A stretch of DNA of 24,935 nt from Acanthamoeba lenticulata. Lineage: Eukaryota; Discosea; Longamoebia; Acanthamoebidae. The translations under genes were made by a program, and so were the position numbers. Positions within the stretch are counted from its first letter, which is position 1. Every line of letters begins with the position of its first letter. A model generated the notes under the pieces. That model was not told where the DNA came from. It did no database searches and worked only from the letters and a program-made list of their open reading frames with translations. The stretch spans positions 1 through 24,935 of the forward strand of contig NAVB01001138.1 of assembly GCA_002179805.1 (NCBI GenBank), given 5' to 3'. Below are positions 10,244 to 23,871 of the stretch, in pieces.

Positions 10244-13200
10244 ATGGAGGCCCTCCACGATCTCTCGGTCTCGTTGGATGAATCGATTGCCGCCAAGCAT
10301 CACCGCAGGCATGCTAGGGACGAGGAAGAGGAGGTGAGCGAAGACAGCGATTTTCAAGATGATGAGGATGAAGTAGACGACGCTCCTGAACTCTTCCGTG
10401 AAGTCCGACGACACGGGCACAGCGGCAGCACCCAGCAGAGGCAGCTCTACGCCATTCTTGAAGCTGTACGTTCCCCTTCCCCGGCTCGAGACCATTTTTT
10501 GGCTCATCTTCCCGATTTTGAATTTTAATCATCCAAATTGATCCTTCTTGTGATGTTTTTTTTTATTGGTGATGCCAGGTGTCGGGCGTGCTCGATGAGC
10601 AGAAGCAGGCTCCCACGCCTACGGCCTACTTCGCCGTGCTCATGACCGCACTCTCGTCTCCACAGTCTCTGGCCAACGCTGCGCCTACTGCTCCGGCCCG
10701 CGAGGGCCGACAAGGCCGCAAGGGCGGCAGCCGCGCCAAGCAAGCAGCCGAGGCCGAGGACGACACCCCGAGTGTCGCCTCCGCCCTCCTCCATCTCCTC
10801 CACCTCGTCCTCCCCGAGTACGGCCCCGCCCCCGCCCTCGCCCCGTCTGGCCGTCTCTTGTCAGCCCAGGGGCAAAGCAGGCTCACGGTCGGCCTCGGGG
10901 TGTTGGGAACCACACCGACAGGGTCTCGGCAGGCGTGCTGCAGGCCAAGTTCGGCGAGATCAGCGGGGTCTTCAACACCATCCTCGCCACCCACTACCAC
11001 CAGGCCTCGACCATCCGCCCGGTACTGCCCCGCCCCACTCCCGGCGGGGCACAACCTGAAGAATCTCACGCATGTCCGTGCACATCAACAGCTCGTGCAG
11101 TGCATCGGCATCGTCATTAAGGCACAGGAAGGCGGCGCCTGGCGCACGGGTGGGCCCGCGCTGGCCCTCCTGCAGAAGCTGCTGACTCTGGCCGTCGACT
11201 CTCGCCCCAAGATCCGCCAGGCGGCTCTCGCGGCGCTGGCCGGCCTCTACTCGCGGCCCAGCCCGCTGCCCGCCTCGACCGCCACCGCTGCCCACAACTT
11301 CTGCGGAGATGTACGTCCGTGCATGGATGCGCACGCTCGAGTTATGTGCAGAGCAACTCACGCAGGCATTCTTCAGATTCTGGCGCGAGCCAGCGTCGAC
11401 GATGAGGATCACCGAAGCACGCTCTACGCGCTGCGCCTTCTTCACGCGATCCTGCCGCACCTGCCGGCGCACATTGTCGGCGACTTTGCGAACCGGCTGC
11501 TGGTCCTCCTCACCTTCAACGACGCGCTGGTCACGCTCCACACGCTGCAGACCCTCCAGCAGGCGTTCGAGGGCGCCGTCACGGTGCAGGACGCCTCCGC
11601 CGTGCTTCGGGAGCTCGTGGACGTGCAGCCGAGCCACACCGAAACCGAGGCCGCGGTCGAGTTCGCCGCTCTCCTGCGGGCGGCCCTGGTCAAGCTCCGT
11701 GGCCTCGACAAGGCCTCGTGCACGCGTGTGCTCCCGACGGCTGTGCAGCTCCTGACCAACTACCTGGCCTGCGATAACCAGGAGGTCGTGCGTGCCAGTG
11801 CGCAGGCCATGAAGGAGGCCATCGCCGGCTGCGTGGACCGCGAGATGGTGGCCTTCACCACCAGCCTCGAGGCCATCGTCGCCACGCTGGTCGCCGCCCT
11901 GGGCCCATCCCACGCATCCTCGCACAACCTGGTCCTCGAGGCTATCGCCGTACTCGCTCAGAAGGTGGGCGGCGCCGGCGAGGCCTCGCTCCGCCTGCTG
12001 CGGCCCGTTGTCCTCGGCCTCGACGAGCTCCATGCCCGCGGCGTCGAAGGCCGCGCCGCCGAGGTGGCCCAGAGCACCGCCTGGCGCGCCGTCATCCGCG
12101 CGCTGGGCCCGCGCGACGTGCTCGCCCTCGTGCCGCTCAACTTGAGCCAGTCCTCGACCGACCGCTCGCGCTCGTGGCTCGTGTCGGAGCTCCATCAGGG
12201 CGTGCGCTACGCGCCCCTGTCCTACTTCTTCACCCAGATCGTGCCTCTCGCCGCCGAGCTCTGCCAGCGCGCGCAGGCCGCCCACGCCCAGGGCCAGACC
12301 CGCGACGGCGCCGAGCTCAACCTGCTGGCCACGCAGCTGTGGAACCTGTTCGGCGCCTTCTGCACCCTCCCCACCGACCTCCCGGCCGTGTTCGACAGCA
12401 AGGCCAAGATGCTCGGCGCCGCCCTCACCGACACCGGCCCCGAGACCCGTCGCAACGTTCGTTGCCTCTTCTTCTTCCTCGCATTCGTCCTATCCCCCTC
12501 CTCCTCCTCCTTGCGCTCAAATTCTCTCTGTTGCATGTGTCGTGCATGTCCATGACGCCTGTTTCCACAATCGCCGTTGCGACCTGGCCAGGAGGTCTGC
12601 GAGGGCCTCGAGACGCTCATCACGCACCTGCTGGCCTACCGCGAGTACCTCAACCGGAAGGTACTCTACCGCACAATCCCCTCCTTCCCCACCACCACCC
12701 ACCCGTCTACAAAAACTCCCCCTGTCGATTGTCGTGCTCCCTTCTCCTCTTAGAGACGAGCGTGCGCCTGCGCATTAGAGGTGTTTTCATTTTATTTTAT
12801 TATTAAAATCACACGCGGAAGAAAAGGAGGCGGGGGGCGCGGTCTCCCTCCCTTGCCTTACGCGCTCCGCGGACAGCAAACGATGCCACTTTCTTTTCTT
12901 GAAAGAAAATTATTTCAGTGGCAGTCGGAGGTAATAGGAGCCGTGGGGTTTGCTCATGTCATGCCCCTCCCCTCGAGCCCTCCCCCCCCACTCCGCCTCG
13001 TATTTTTCGAGGGAAGGGATGGGAGGAGGAGGGGGGAAATTGGGGGCGTGGCTACTGCCCACAGTCCCCGCGGCAAGTTCCCTTCCGCACATGCACAAAT
13101 ACTCTTTTTCTGTGCCAACCGCCAGCCGTTTTACCGGTGATATGATAAAGGGGCCGGGGGGGGGAGCCTCTCCTCGCGGGCTGACCCTTTGGTGTGGTAT

Positions 13201-15737
13201 GGTGGGGGGGCACTTGTTGGCGAGCAGGCCGCTGCCGCCGAGGCCGGCGGAGAGGACGAGGCCTCGGGCGAGAGCGCCAAGAATGCGCAAGCCGACGACG
13301 TATGGAGCGGCAAGCGCAAGACCAAGGGCCAGGTCTACGACGACTGCCCGCTGACGGCCGCCGACGTGCAGGCGGGCCTGAGTGTGGTGGCCAAGTACGC
13401 CCGCAACTTCCTCCCGTGCCTCTTCAACCTGTTTGGGTCGCCCGTGTCGCCATCGCTCCGCGCGACTGTGGCCAACACCATCGCCGCTTTCCTCGAGATT
13501 GCCCCCAGTGAGGTGAGTCGCTTCCCTCCACCACTTCGCGCGCGCTCTCTCTCTCTCTCTTTGGCTTCAGCATTACGTGCCGATCGTTCCACAATGCTGA
13601 CGTGGCCGCACGGCGTTATCGTACGTGCGCACAGTTGGTGAACACATTCTTCAAGAACGTGATCCAGAAGCTGCTCGAATCGATCACGACCGCCGCCGCG
13701 GCTGAGGCCGAGGCGCGCAAGGCGTCGGGCCACAAGGACAAGGCAAAGGCCGAGGAGGAGGAAGAGGAAGATGGCAAGAGCAAGAAGAAGGAGACGACGG
13801 CGGCGACGTCGCGGAACCTGCTGATCGACCTGGTGGTCGTGTTCGTGCGGTACCTGTCGGCCGAGAGCCTCGACTTCTTGTGGAAGGTCATCGGCGCGCA
13901 GCTGAAGGGCGCGTCGACGACGACGGACGCGCGCGGGGAGAAGCGGTTCTACAAGGTGGTCAAGGAGATGATCCAGCGCCACCCGACCTGGGGCGCGGCC
14001 AACGCGCAGGCCCTCCACACGCAGCTCACGGCGGGCCTGGCCAAGGCTGGCGCCGCGGGCAAGAAGGCGCGGCTGCGCTGCGTGGCGGCGCTCGTGCGGG
14101 CGATCCCGACCGAGCGGGCCGACCTCGTGGCGCAGGTGGCGGCGGCCGTGACGGGCGAGGTCATGCTGTGCACGAAGGAGATCAACTCGGTGACCCGCGA
14201 GCTGGCCTTCAACACGCTCACGCTCCTGGCCGACCGCATGGCCGGCCCGGACCCGCAGAACAAGGACCCGATGCCCTTCTTCAAGGTCGCCGTGGCGGGC
14301 CTCGCCGGCACGACGACGCACATGATCTCGGCCACCATCAACTCGCTCGCCCACCTCGTCCACCACTTCCGCGCCGAGCTGGCCCGCGACGACCGCACGC
14401 AGCTCGTGGGCGACCTCGTCGGCGCCATCGTGCTGCTGCTCGCCATGCAGGCCCGCCCCGTGGCCAAGGCCGCCCTGGGCTTCCTCAAGGCCGCCCTCAC
14501 GGCGCTGCCCCCGGCCTCGCTCGAGCCGCACCTGCCGGGCATCGTGCAGGGCGTCATGGGCTGGCTCTCGACCACGGACCCACAGACGCAGCGCTTCCGG
14601 GCCAAGGTCAAGATCCTGCTCGAGCGCCTCATCCGCAAGTACACCTACGAGAAGGTCCAGGTCCTCGTCCCGGCCCACCACCACCCGCTCCTCCACGCCG
14701 TCAAGAAGCACCTCGCCGAGAAGAAGAAGGCCGCCAAGACCTCCGCCAAGAAGGGCGGCAAGTCCGGCGCCGACGGAGAGCAGGAGGAGGAGCTGCGCGC
14801 GCCCAAGGCCGGCAAGACGTGGATCATGGACGCCGCCGACGAGCCCATCGACTTCACCAACCCGTCCCACATCCAGCACGTCACCTGTACGCCCTCTGCC
14901 GCTGGTTTTCTTTTTTCTTTTTCTTCTTCTTTTTCTTTTCTTTCTCTCACCATCACCACCCGGAGGGAATCAAGGGCGAGGAAGGCATAATGATGATAAT
15001 ATTAATGATGATACTTACAAATGATGACGCGTGATGATGGCTGGCTGGTGGTGCAGCGCGCAACCCGCGGCAGCGAACCAACACGCGAGTCAAGCAGGAC
15101 GAGGGCTTCGAGCTCGATTCCGAGGGCCGCATGGTCATCGAAGACCCCGACGACGAGGAGGAGGTCAAGGCCAAGAAGAAGCGCGGCCTCAAGCGGTACG
15201 CCTGCCCCCCCCCACCCCACCCACCTTCTCTAGTTGGCATCATCCTCCGTTGTGTGATGATATGTCTCTATCTATTTAAGTACCTATTTCTATCTATTTA
15301 TAAATACCTCTAAATGAATATCCGGTGGTACCAGGCAAGCGGGCGACGCGTTGGCAGAGGGCAACGGGATGGACGAGGAGACGGACAACGGCTCCCGCTC
15401 GCGAAAGCGGTCGGCCAACAGCGACGAGGAGGGGGAGGAGGAGGCCGAGGCCGACCAACAGAAGCAGCGGCAGGTGAGGCGAGCCCAAGCCACCGGGCAC
15501 GGGCCCAACAAGAAGCACAAGAAGGACTCTGCGGAGCACACGGGCGAGCGGTACAGGGCGAGCAAGGCAGGCGGCGACCAGAAAAAGGGCAAGTTGGAGC
15601 CCTACGCCTATCTGCCGCTCAACCCGGCCTCCCTCAACAAGCGCACCAAGCGGAAGGCCGTGGGTCAGTGGCGAGGCGTCGTTCGTGCGGCTCAGGCTGG
15701 AGCCCAGAAGGGCACCAAAGGCAAGAAGCGAACGTAA
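10244..15737 (+). CDS. RRP12: RRP12-like ribosomal RNA processing protein (NUC173 domain, HEAT-type repeats)
   Basis: Ten exons: 10244-10465, 10579-10817, 10922-11021, 11092-11310, 11377-12456, 12592-12660, 13228-13512, 13635-14886, 15057-15195, 15335-15737; about 1335 aa, near the family's usual 1230-1300. RRP12 is a karyopherin-like nucleolar factor needed for maturation and export of pre-40S and pre-60S particles. The NUC173 region (about 430-640) has [12 protein letters not shown] and a conserved hydrophobic run; later helices include [12 protein letters not shown] and [11 protein letters not shown]. The C-terminus has [15 protein letters not shown] and the basic [20 protein letters not shown] signature. 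Acidic and Lys-rich inserts near exon 8 start are low complexity. Exon 4's donor was paired with CTTCAG at 11376 because only that keeps frame. The 567-nt intron 6 may hide a small exon. Confidence 0.9.
12661..13227 (+). other. Oversized intron 6 of RRP12, possibly with a missed small exon
   Basis: The flanking exons end in AAG and begin GCC, both phase 0, so direct joining works. At 567 nt the intron is far longer than the other introns in this window (60-180 nt). Inside, TTATTTCAG/TGGCAGTCGGAG/GTAATA (12919-12930) would make an in-frame 12-nt exon. The remainder is homopurine and homopyrimidine runs and G-rich tracts, including G9 near 13155. Confidence 0.5.
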
Positions 15738-15971
15738 TTGCGCGTTCACTTGCTCCCCTTCTACTCTTTTTCTCGTCTCGTGTTGTTTGCTCTTCTTTAC
15801 GCCAGAGAGACCGTTCCTTCTGCGCATCAGCGTTCAAAGCTTGCTTCTTCCGCCCCTTCCCTCAGAAGCCATAAAAAGAAGAGGCCTGTCCGCTTTCTCT
15901 CGAAGCTCTCCTGATTTTTGAAATATTTTGCGTGCCGAAGGAAAAAACAAACGATTTAATCCCAACCCACA
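15738..15971. other. Short intergenic region RRP12-PPR
   Basis: A 234-bp gap between two plus-strand genes, pyrimidine-rich just after the RRP12 stop and A/T-rich toward its end. It should contain the RRP12 3' end signals and the PPR promoter; no specific element could be identified. Confidence 0.4.
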
Positions 15972-18510
15972 ATGAGATGCTCAAGTGGTCTCCGACGAAT
16001 TCGAATGTGCTGTACGGTGCCAACTCGCCCGAATCTCGGCAGCGCTCCTCCTTCTCGACTCGCAACGGGGACCGCTAAAACATCTGCACGAAGCCTTGTG
16101 CATCTCCGATTCCAGGAATCTGAGGCTGCGCCGCATCTTCGCCTGCTCGGTGCGCTTGCAAACATCATCCAGACCATGATCATCGTCGCAAAACACATTT
16201 CCTCATCTCATCTCATCTCTCTTCCGATTTGAAATCAAGGCGGGGCGCGGCGGGGCGTGGCCGATTGGGCGAGTGGGAAATACGCACGTCCTATGATGGC
16301 GGCGTTACAGCTGAACGCTCGCGTCCAGCCCCATATTGTGCACGCGTGGTACGACCTCGTCCGCAACAAGATTCAGGAGGGCAAGTACGTGTGTCTCCCG
16401 CCGCACGCGCGCGCATGTGTGTCGCACGCGCGAGCTGACAATGGAACCTGCATCTTGATATATAAATATATAATAGCTTCGAGAAGACGATGGCCGTGTG
16501 GCGGGACATGCGCGAGGAGGGCATCTTGCCCGACAGCGACCTCTACTTCTCCATCCTGCTCTTCGTCCGCAAGGTGCCTTTTGCCACCACCACATTGGAC
16601 ACGTCGCGTTTGCGCACACGACACGACACGACACGACACGACACGACACGACACGACACGACACGACACGACACGACACGACACGACACGACACGACACG
16701 ACACGACACGACACGACACGCGCGGACATCTCACACGCGGGCGGGAGCAGGAGGGGCGCACGACAGAGTTTTTCACGCTGTTCGAGGAGATGCGGGATTT
16801 GGGCCTCGTGCCCCCGACGGCGCTGTTCAACATCGCCATCCACCAGGCGGCCAAGGTGGCCCAGATCGAGAAGGCGTACGTGTCTCAGCCTCCCTGTGTG
16901 TGTGCGTGCGTGTGTGCGTGTGTGTCGCCCCCTCCCATCCTCGTCGCCCCTATATTCCCGCCGGGGACGACGGTGGTGGTGGTGAGTGGTGGTGGGCGGT
17001 GTGGGCGGGGATGATGGTGGTGGTGACCATGATGGCGCATGATTGACGTGCACAGGTTCGACTTGTCAATGCATATGGAGCGGCTGGGCGTGCCGAAGGA
17101 GCCGCAGACCTACGGGTCGCTCCTCTACGCGTGCTCCCGCGTCAAGGACTTTGATCGCGCGTGCGTCTCCGCCATCTTATTATTATCATTCTTTTTATTT
17201 CAAATTGTTGATTAAATATTTGCTCCGTTTTATCTAAAATGGATCGTAATAATAATAATAATCCATCCGCCATAGGATGTCGGTGATGGGGGACATGCTC
17301 AAGGCTGGGATGCAGCCAAACGAGCACGTCCTCACGGAGCTCGTCAACTCGTGCGCCACTGTCGGTATGCTTTCTATTCTTGGCCATATCTTTCTTTATT
17401 GATTTTGTATTTTCTACTCAACATATTTTCTTTTGTTTTTTGGATTCATTTTCTCACAAACCAACAAACCACCAAACAAACACGCCAGCCCACTTGGCGC
17501 AGGTGGAGAGCGTCATCTCGTTTGTGCGGGCGCAGAACAACGCGGCCAAGGCGCCACTCGACATGCTCCCGATCATGAACTGCTTCATGAGCAAGTGCCT
17601 CGAGATCGGCGATCCCGGTGCAGTGCCCCTTCATCCCTCCTCTCCCTTCTTGTCCTCTCTCTCTCGCTCTCGCTCTCTCTTGTCCTCTCCTCTTCGAGCT
17701 CTGACCGGTCGACCGCATTTGGCCCGACTTGACTTGATGGGCGCAGACAAGGGGATGGGCTGGTTCAGGATGATGAAGGAGTCCGGCATCCAGCCCGATT
17801 CCCGGACCTACTTTAGCCTCATCCGCGGGTGCATCATGACCAACCACCGACAAGTGCGCACGCACGCCCCCCCCCGTTTGTCTTTTGGTTGGTTGGTTGG
17901 TGTTGTCGCACACCCTTACGCCTGCATGCGCGCAGTACGATCTGGCGATGCAACTGGCGGACGAGATGAAGGCGCAGGGCATGTCCCTCACGCCGGCCAT
18001 CTACGAGTTCCTCCTGCAGCAGGCCCAGGAGCCCAAGCGCCTCGAGGCCAGCTTCACGCTTTTGGTTCGTGTCTCTCATCACGGATTGATTCGATCGAAA
18101 TTCAATTTTTCTTAATTTCTTTATTCTTAACATTATTACTAAAATCGATTCCACGCAGAACGAGATGCTGGCCGCCGGCCATCGGCCACCGCGCGCGACG
18201 TGGCTTCTCCTGTTCTCGACCGCCTGTGTACGACATCGGCCGGACCTGGTTGCCTTTGCCTGGTTCGTAGCCGCTGGCGCTTCCTAGGCTCGAGAGAGAG
18301 AGAGAGAGAGAGGACCAGTTTCTGATGATGCCCGACCTTGTGCGCAGGGACCAGATGGAGGTGGACAAGCTCGAGCTCAACATGCAGACCCTGCGCCAGT
18401 ACAAGCTCTTTTGCAAGCGATTCATGCCAGAACGACTCCCGCAAGTCCTCAAGCACCTCGAGAAGTTCACCGGCAACCCGTCGCCGCCCCGACGCGCCGC
18501 CCGCAAGTGA
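15972..18510 (+). CDS. Pentatricopeptide repeat (PPR) protein, probably mitochondrial
   Basis: Eleven small exons: 15972-16149, 16240-16384, 16477-16573, 16751-16875, 17056-17160, 17276-17364, 17489-17617, 17747-17853, 17936-18064, 18159-18262, 18348-18510; 456 aa. From about residue 95 the protein is a chain of roughly eight 35-residue helical hairpins, for example FFTLFEEMRDLGLVPPTALF, MSVMGDMLKAGMQPNEHVL, WFRMMKESGIQPDSRTYFSL and MQLADEMKAQGMSLTPAIY. PPR proteins bind RNA sequence-specifically, mostly in organelles, acting in processing, editing, stability or translation. The Arg/Ser-rich N-terminus (MRCSSGLRRIR...) fits a mitochondrial presequence. No catalytic C-terminal domain is visible. 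Exon 1 is supported by phase and a 90-nt intron but not by homology; exons 2-11 are well supported by phase. RNA target unknown. Confidence 0.82.
16616..16720 (+). repeat. (ACACG)21 tandem repeat in PPR intron 3
   Basis: Twenty-one uninterrupted copies of the pentamer ACACG (105 bp) fill most of the 177-nt intron between PPR exons 3 and 4. The array leads directly into CGCGGACATCTCACACG and the GAGCAG acceptor. All units are identical as read, which suggests recent expansion. It is not a CRISPR array (no spacers). Confidence 0.97.
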
Positions 18511-19035
18511 ATACAAACCCATTGGTGGTGGTCACCAAGAAGCCACCACAAGTTGTGATTTGTTACCCCATTTAATCTGCAGGTGTCGCGTCTCAGCCTT
18601 GTCCCCCCCCCTTCCCACCGCAATCCAGTGGTAGGGAGCAATCCAGTGGTAGACGTGGAGCGTGACGCAGTGCCTGCGCACGTCGCAGACCGCACGCGTG
18701 GAACAAGGTCAGTGGTTAGTGTGGCGATGATTACAAACCCGCCATCTTCTTGTCCACCCGTCGTGGGGTGTGGGCTGGGGGAGAGCGGCGATTCCGCCCG
18801 CGGCACGCCACGGCGGGGAAGGGCCCGGGTCGAGGAAAGGGCCTTGAGAGCAACCTAACCGACTTCTCCGGTTAGAGTCCCACGGGGGTCTTGAGCCGCC
18901 TGCCAGGCAAGCAGGCCAGCTGCTTTCCCTCTCACAACGTAGTCCTTGTGCAAAAGAATAGGCAAAGTCCCATCACTGTACGTGCTGACAGTGACGCTGC
19001 CGTCACGAGGACAATTAGACTACGAGCAGGGGCCT
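18511..19035. other. Non-coding GC-rich stretch with direct repeat and serial hairpins
   Basis: Begins at the PPR stop. CAATCCAGTGGTAG occurs twice (18621-18634 and 18639-18652). Three hairpins follow in a row: TTCC..GCC/GGCGGGGAA with bulge (18792-18820), GGCCC/GGGCC (18822-18843) and a perfect 7-bp stem with 7-nt loop, CTAACCG/CGGTTAG (18855-18875). No convincing protein frame is present. It may be UTR and spacer, or an unrecognised structured RNA; no known RNA family could be matched by eye. Confidence 0.4.
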
Positions 19036-19678
19036 TCAGGGGTGGGTCTGACGCTCTCTGGCCAACGACAGGGGTGTCCACGGCAGCTGTAGCCACTGGC
19101 CCGTCAAGGAAGCAACATCAAGCCTGGAGAGTGTATGAAATGATCGTCATCCAAGCTGGCCATAAACAAAAGAACAGCGAGAGAGAGTGGTACCTTGTTG
19201 GGTTCAAGCGGCACTCCTCAGGGCCAGGCACGTGTCCCTGGAGGCCGAGTTGGACAGGTTCATCGAGGGCGATGCTGATGGAGGTGTCTGCACGACGTGG
19301 GCACGCCTGTTGTCGGTGATTTCCTCGACGGTCCGTGTCGTAGGTCGTGACGAGGATATGGATGGCCCGGGACAGCTGGACCAGGTGCGGCGCTACGCTG
19401 GCGGAACCCTCTTCGACACGGTCCAGGAGCTCGAGAGAGGCAAGCAGAGGCAGCGTCACCCAAGGGTGGTCCGCCGAGTCGACGTAGCCGGGCATCGGCA
19501 AGTGCTGCTGAGGATGATAAGGAGGACGCTGAGGTTGATGTTGAGGTTGACTTCAGCTGGGGCTGCAGGCGTCACAGCTTCCAGCTTGGACCCAACGGGC
19601 ATCGTCGTCGTTCTCGTTGCCCTTCTTGGCGCTCTCACGGCCCGGGGTCTCAAGGTCGTGGGAGCCCTTAAGGGGTAC
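19036..19678 (-). CDS. Doubtful minus-strand gene or decayed gene, unidentified
   Basis: A possible 3' part reads: 19678-19592, 19507-19194, 19123-19036, with introns of 84 nt (GTCCAA...CTCAG) and 70 nt (GTACCA...CTCCAG), both in phase, ending at a TGA. It gives PLKGSHDLETPGRESAKKGN..., then HPWVTLPLLASLELLDRVEE and HLVQLSRAIHILVTT, a helical stretch with G/C-rich third positions. Near 19340 the codon bias switches from this frame to the neighbouring one (VEEITDNRRAHVVQ...), with no intron signal between. Upstream, CINQLMPLSHCLLGLATLMF (about 19770-19830) and RRQLEDAIQLQDG (about 19700-19745) look coding but lie in different frames, and I could not link them. Either the gene carries indels or sequencing errors, or my splicing is wrong. 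No family recognised. Confidence 0.3.
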
Positions 19679-20167
19679 CTGTAGCAGCAGAAGCCCCGTC
19701 CTGGAGCTGGATGGCATCCTCGAGCTGGCGCCTGCAGGAGGCCAAGACCGCTCTCAAACATGAGCGTGGCGAGGCCGAGCAGACAGTGCGAGAGCGGCAT
19801 GAGCTGGTTGATGCAGCGTGGCACGTTGCGCCACCGTTGACACCAGTCATCTACCGTACCAATCGGACCCGGTGTAGGCGTGCCTGGTCGACTCCACCCG
19901 ACCTCATCGCGATGTCTCGTACGTTCCATGCAACCTTCTCATTGCTCGTACTCCCGTCACACCGTCTAACAGCTTTCCTCGCGGCCCCCAGAAAGAACTG
20001 CCCGTCGCCTGAACAGGCCAAGAACTTCCTCTTTGGGTGCTACTAACGGAGCTGTAAAGAAGATTCTTTTGTTGGAGTAGTCGTGTGTATCCCAGGCCCT
20101 TCATCTACGAAGTAGCGGGTTTGGTGGTGCGAAGAAGAAACCAAAGGTGTTGCGTGGTGGTTTGTTA

Positions 20168-23551
<3,384 letters not shown>

Positions 23552-23871
23552 CTCGCGCAAGAGAAAAACGCTGCTGAAGGCTTTCTGTTGCAGACCACGA
23601 CCGAGGAAGGGCGTACGCAGAGCAAGGACGCAAGGAAGACAGAAAGCTTTGATTTCTACGGCGGTCTGGTAGTCGCTCAGATGGCCGCCAGCTCCTCACG
23701 GAAGTTGATTGTCCTGAAGGCAAAACTTTTCTTTTCTTTTTCTGTGGAATACATGGCATTTTCTCTCCATGCGGGTGGGCGGTAAAAAGTCGGGTTGTGG
23801 CGGAATGGTGGGAATGTACAGGAAGACAAGAGCGGGGAGCGCCGGCAAGTCTCGTGAGGAAAAGTAGCGTT
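23552..23871. promoter_or_regulatory. Intergenic region upstream of PRP4 kinase
   Basis: This 320-bp gap separates the GTPase stop from the PRP4 start, both on the minus strand, so it should hold the GTPase 3' end signals and the PRP4 promoter. The short open frames here lack the local codon bias. No specific element was recognised. Confidence 0.4.

Noticed and set aside
11311..11365. 55-nt RRP12 intron ending at CTCACGCAG
   Set aside because: It would throw the downstream HEAT region out of frame; the acceptor CTTCAG 11 nt further on keeps frame and matches RRP12 sequence.
13335..14879. 514-codon minus-strand frame over RRP12
   Set aside because: Antisense to the conserved C-terminal half of RRP12; same compositional artefact as the other long shadows (10972-12285 minus, 13880-15034 plus).
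16616..16720. CRISPR-like array
   Set aside because: Simple pentamer repeat with no spacers, inside a eukaryotic intron.
18869..18880. tRNA B-box-like GGTTAGAGTCC
   Set aside because: The flanking bases do not form a T-stem, there is no A box at the right distance and no acceptor stem.
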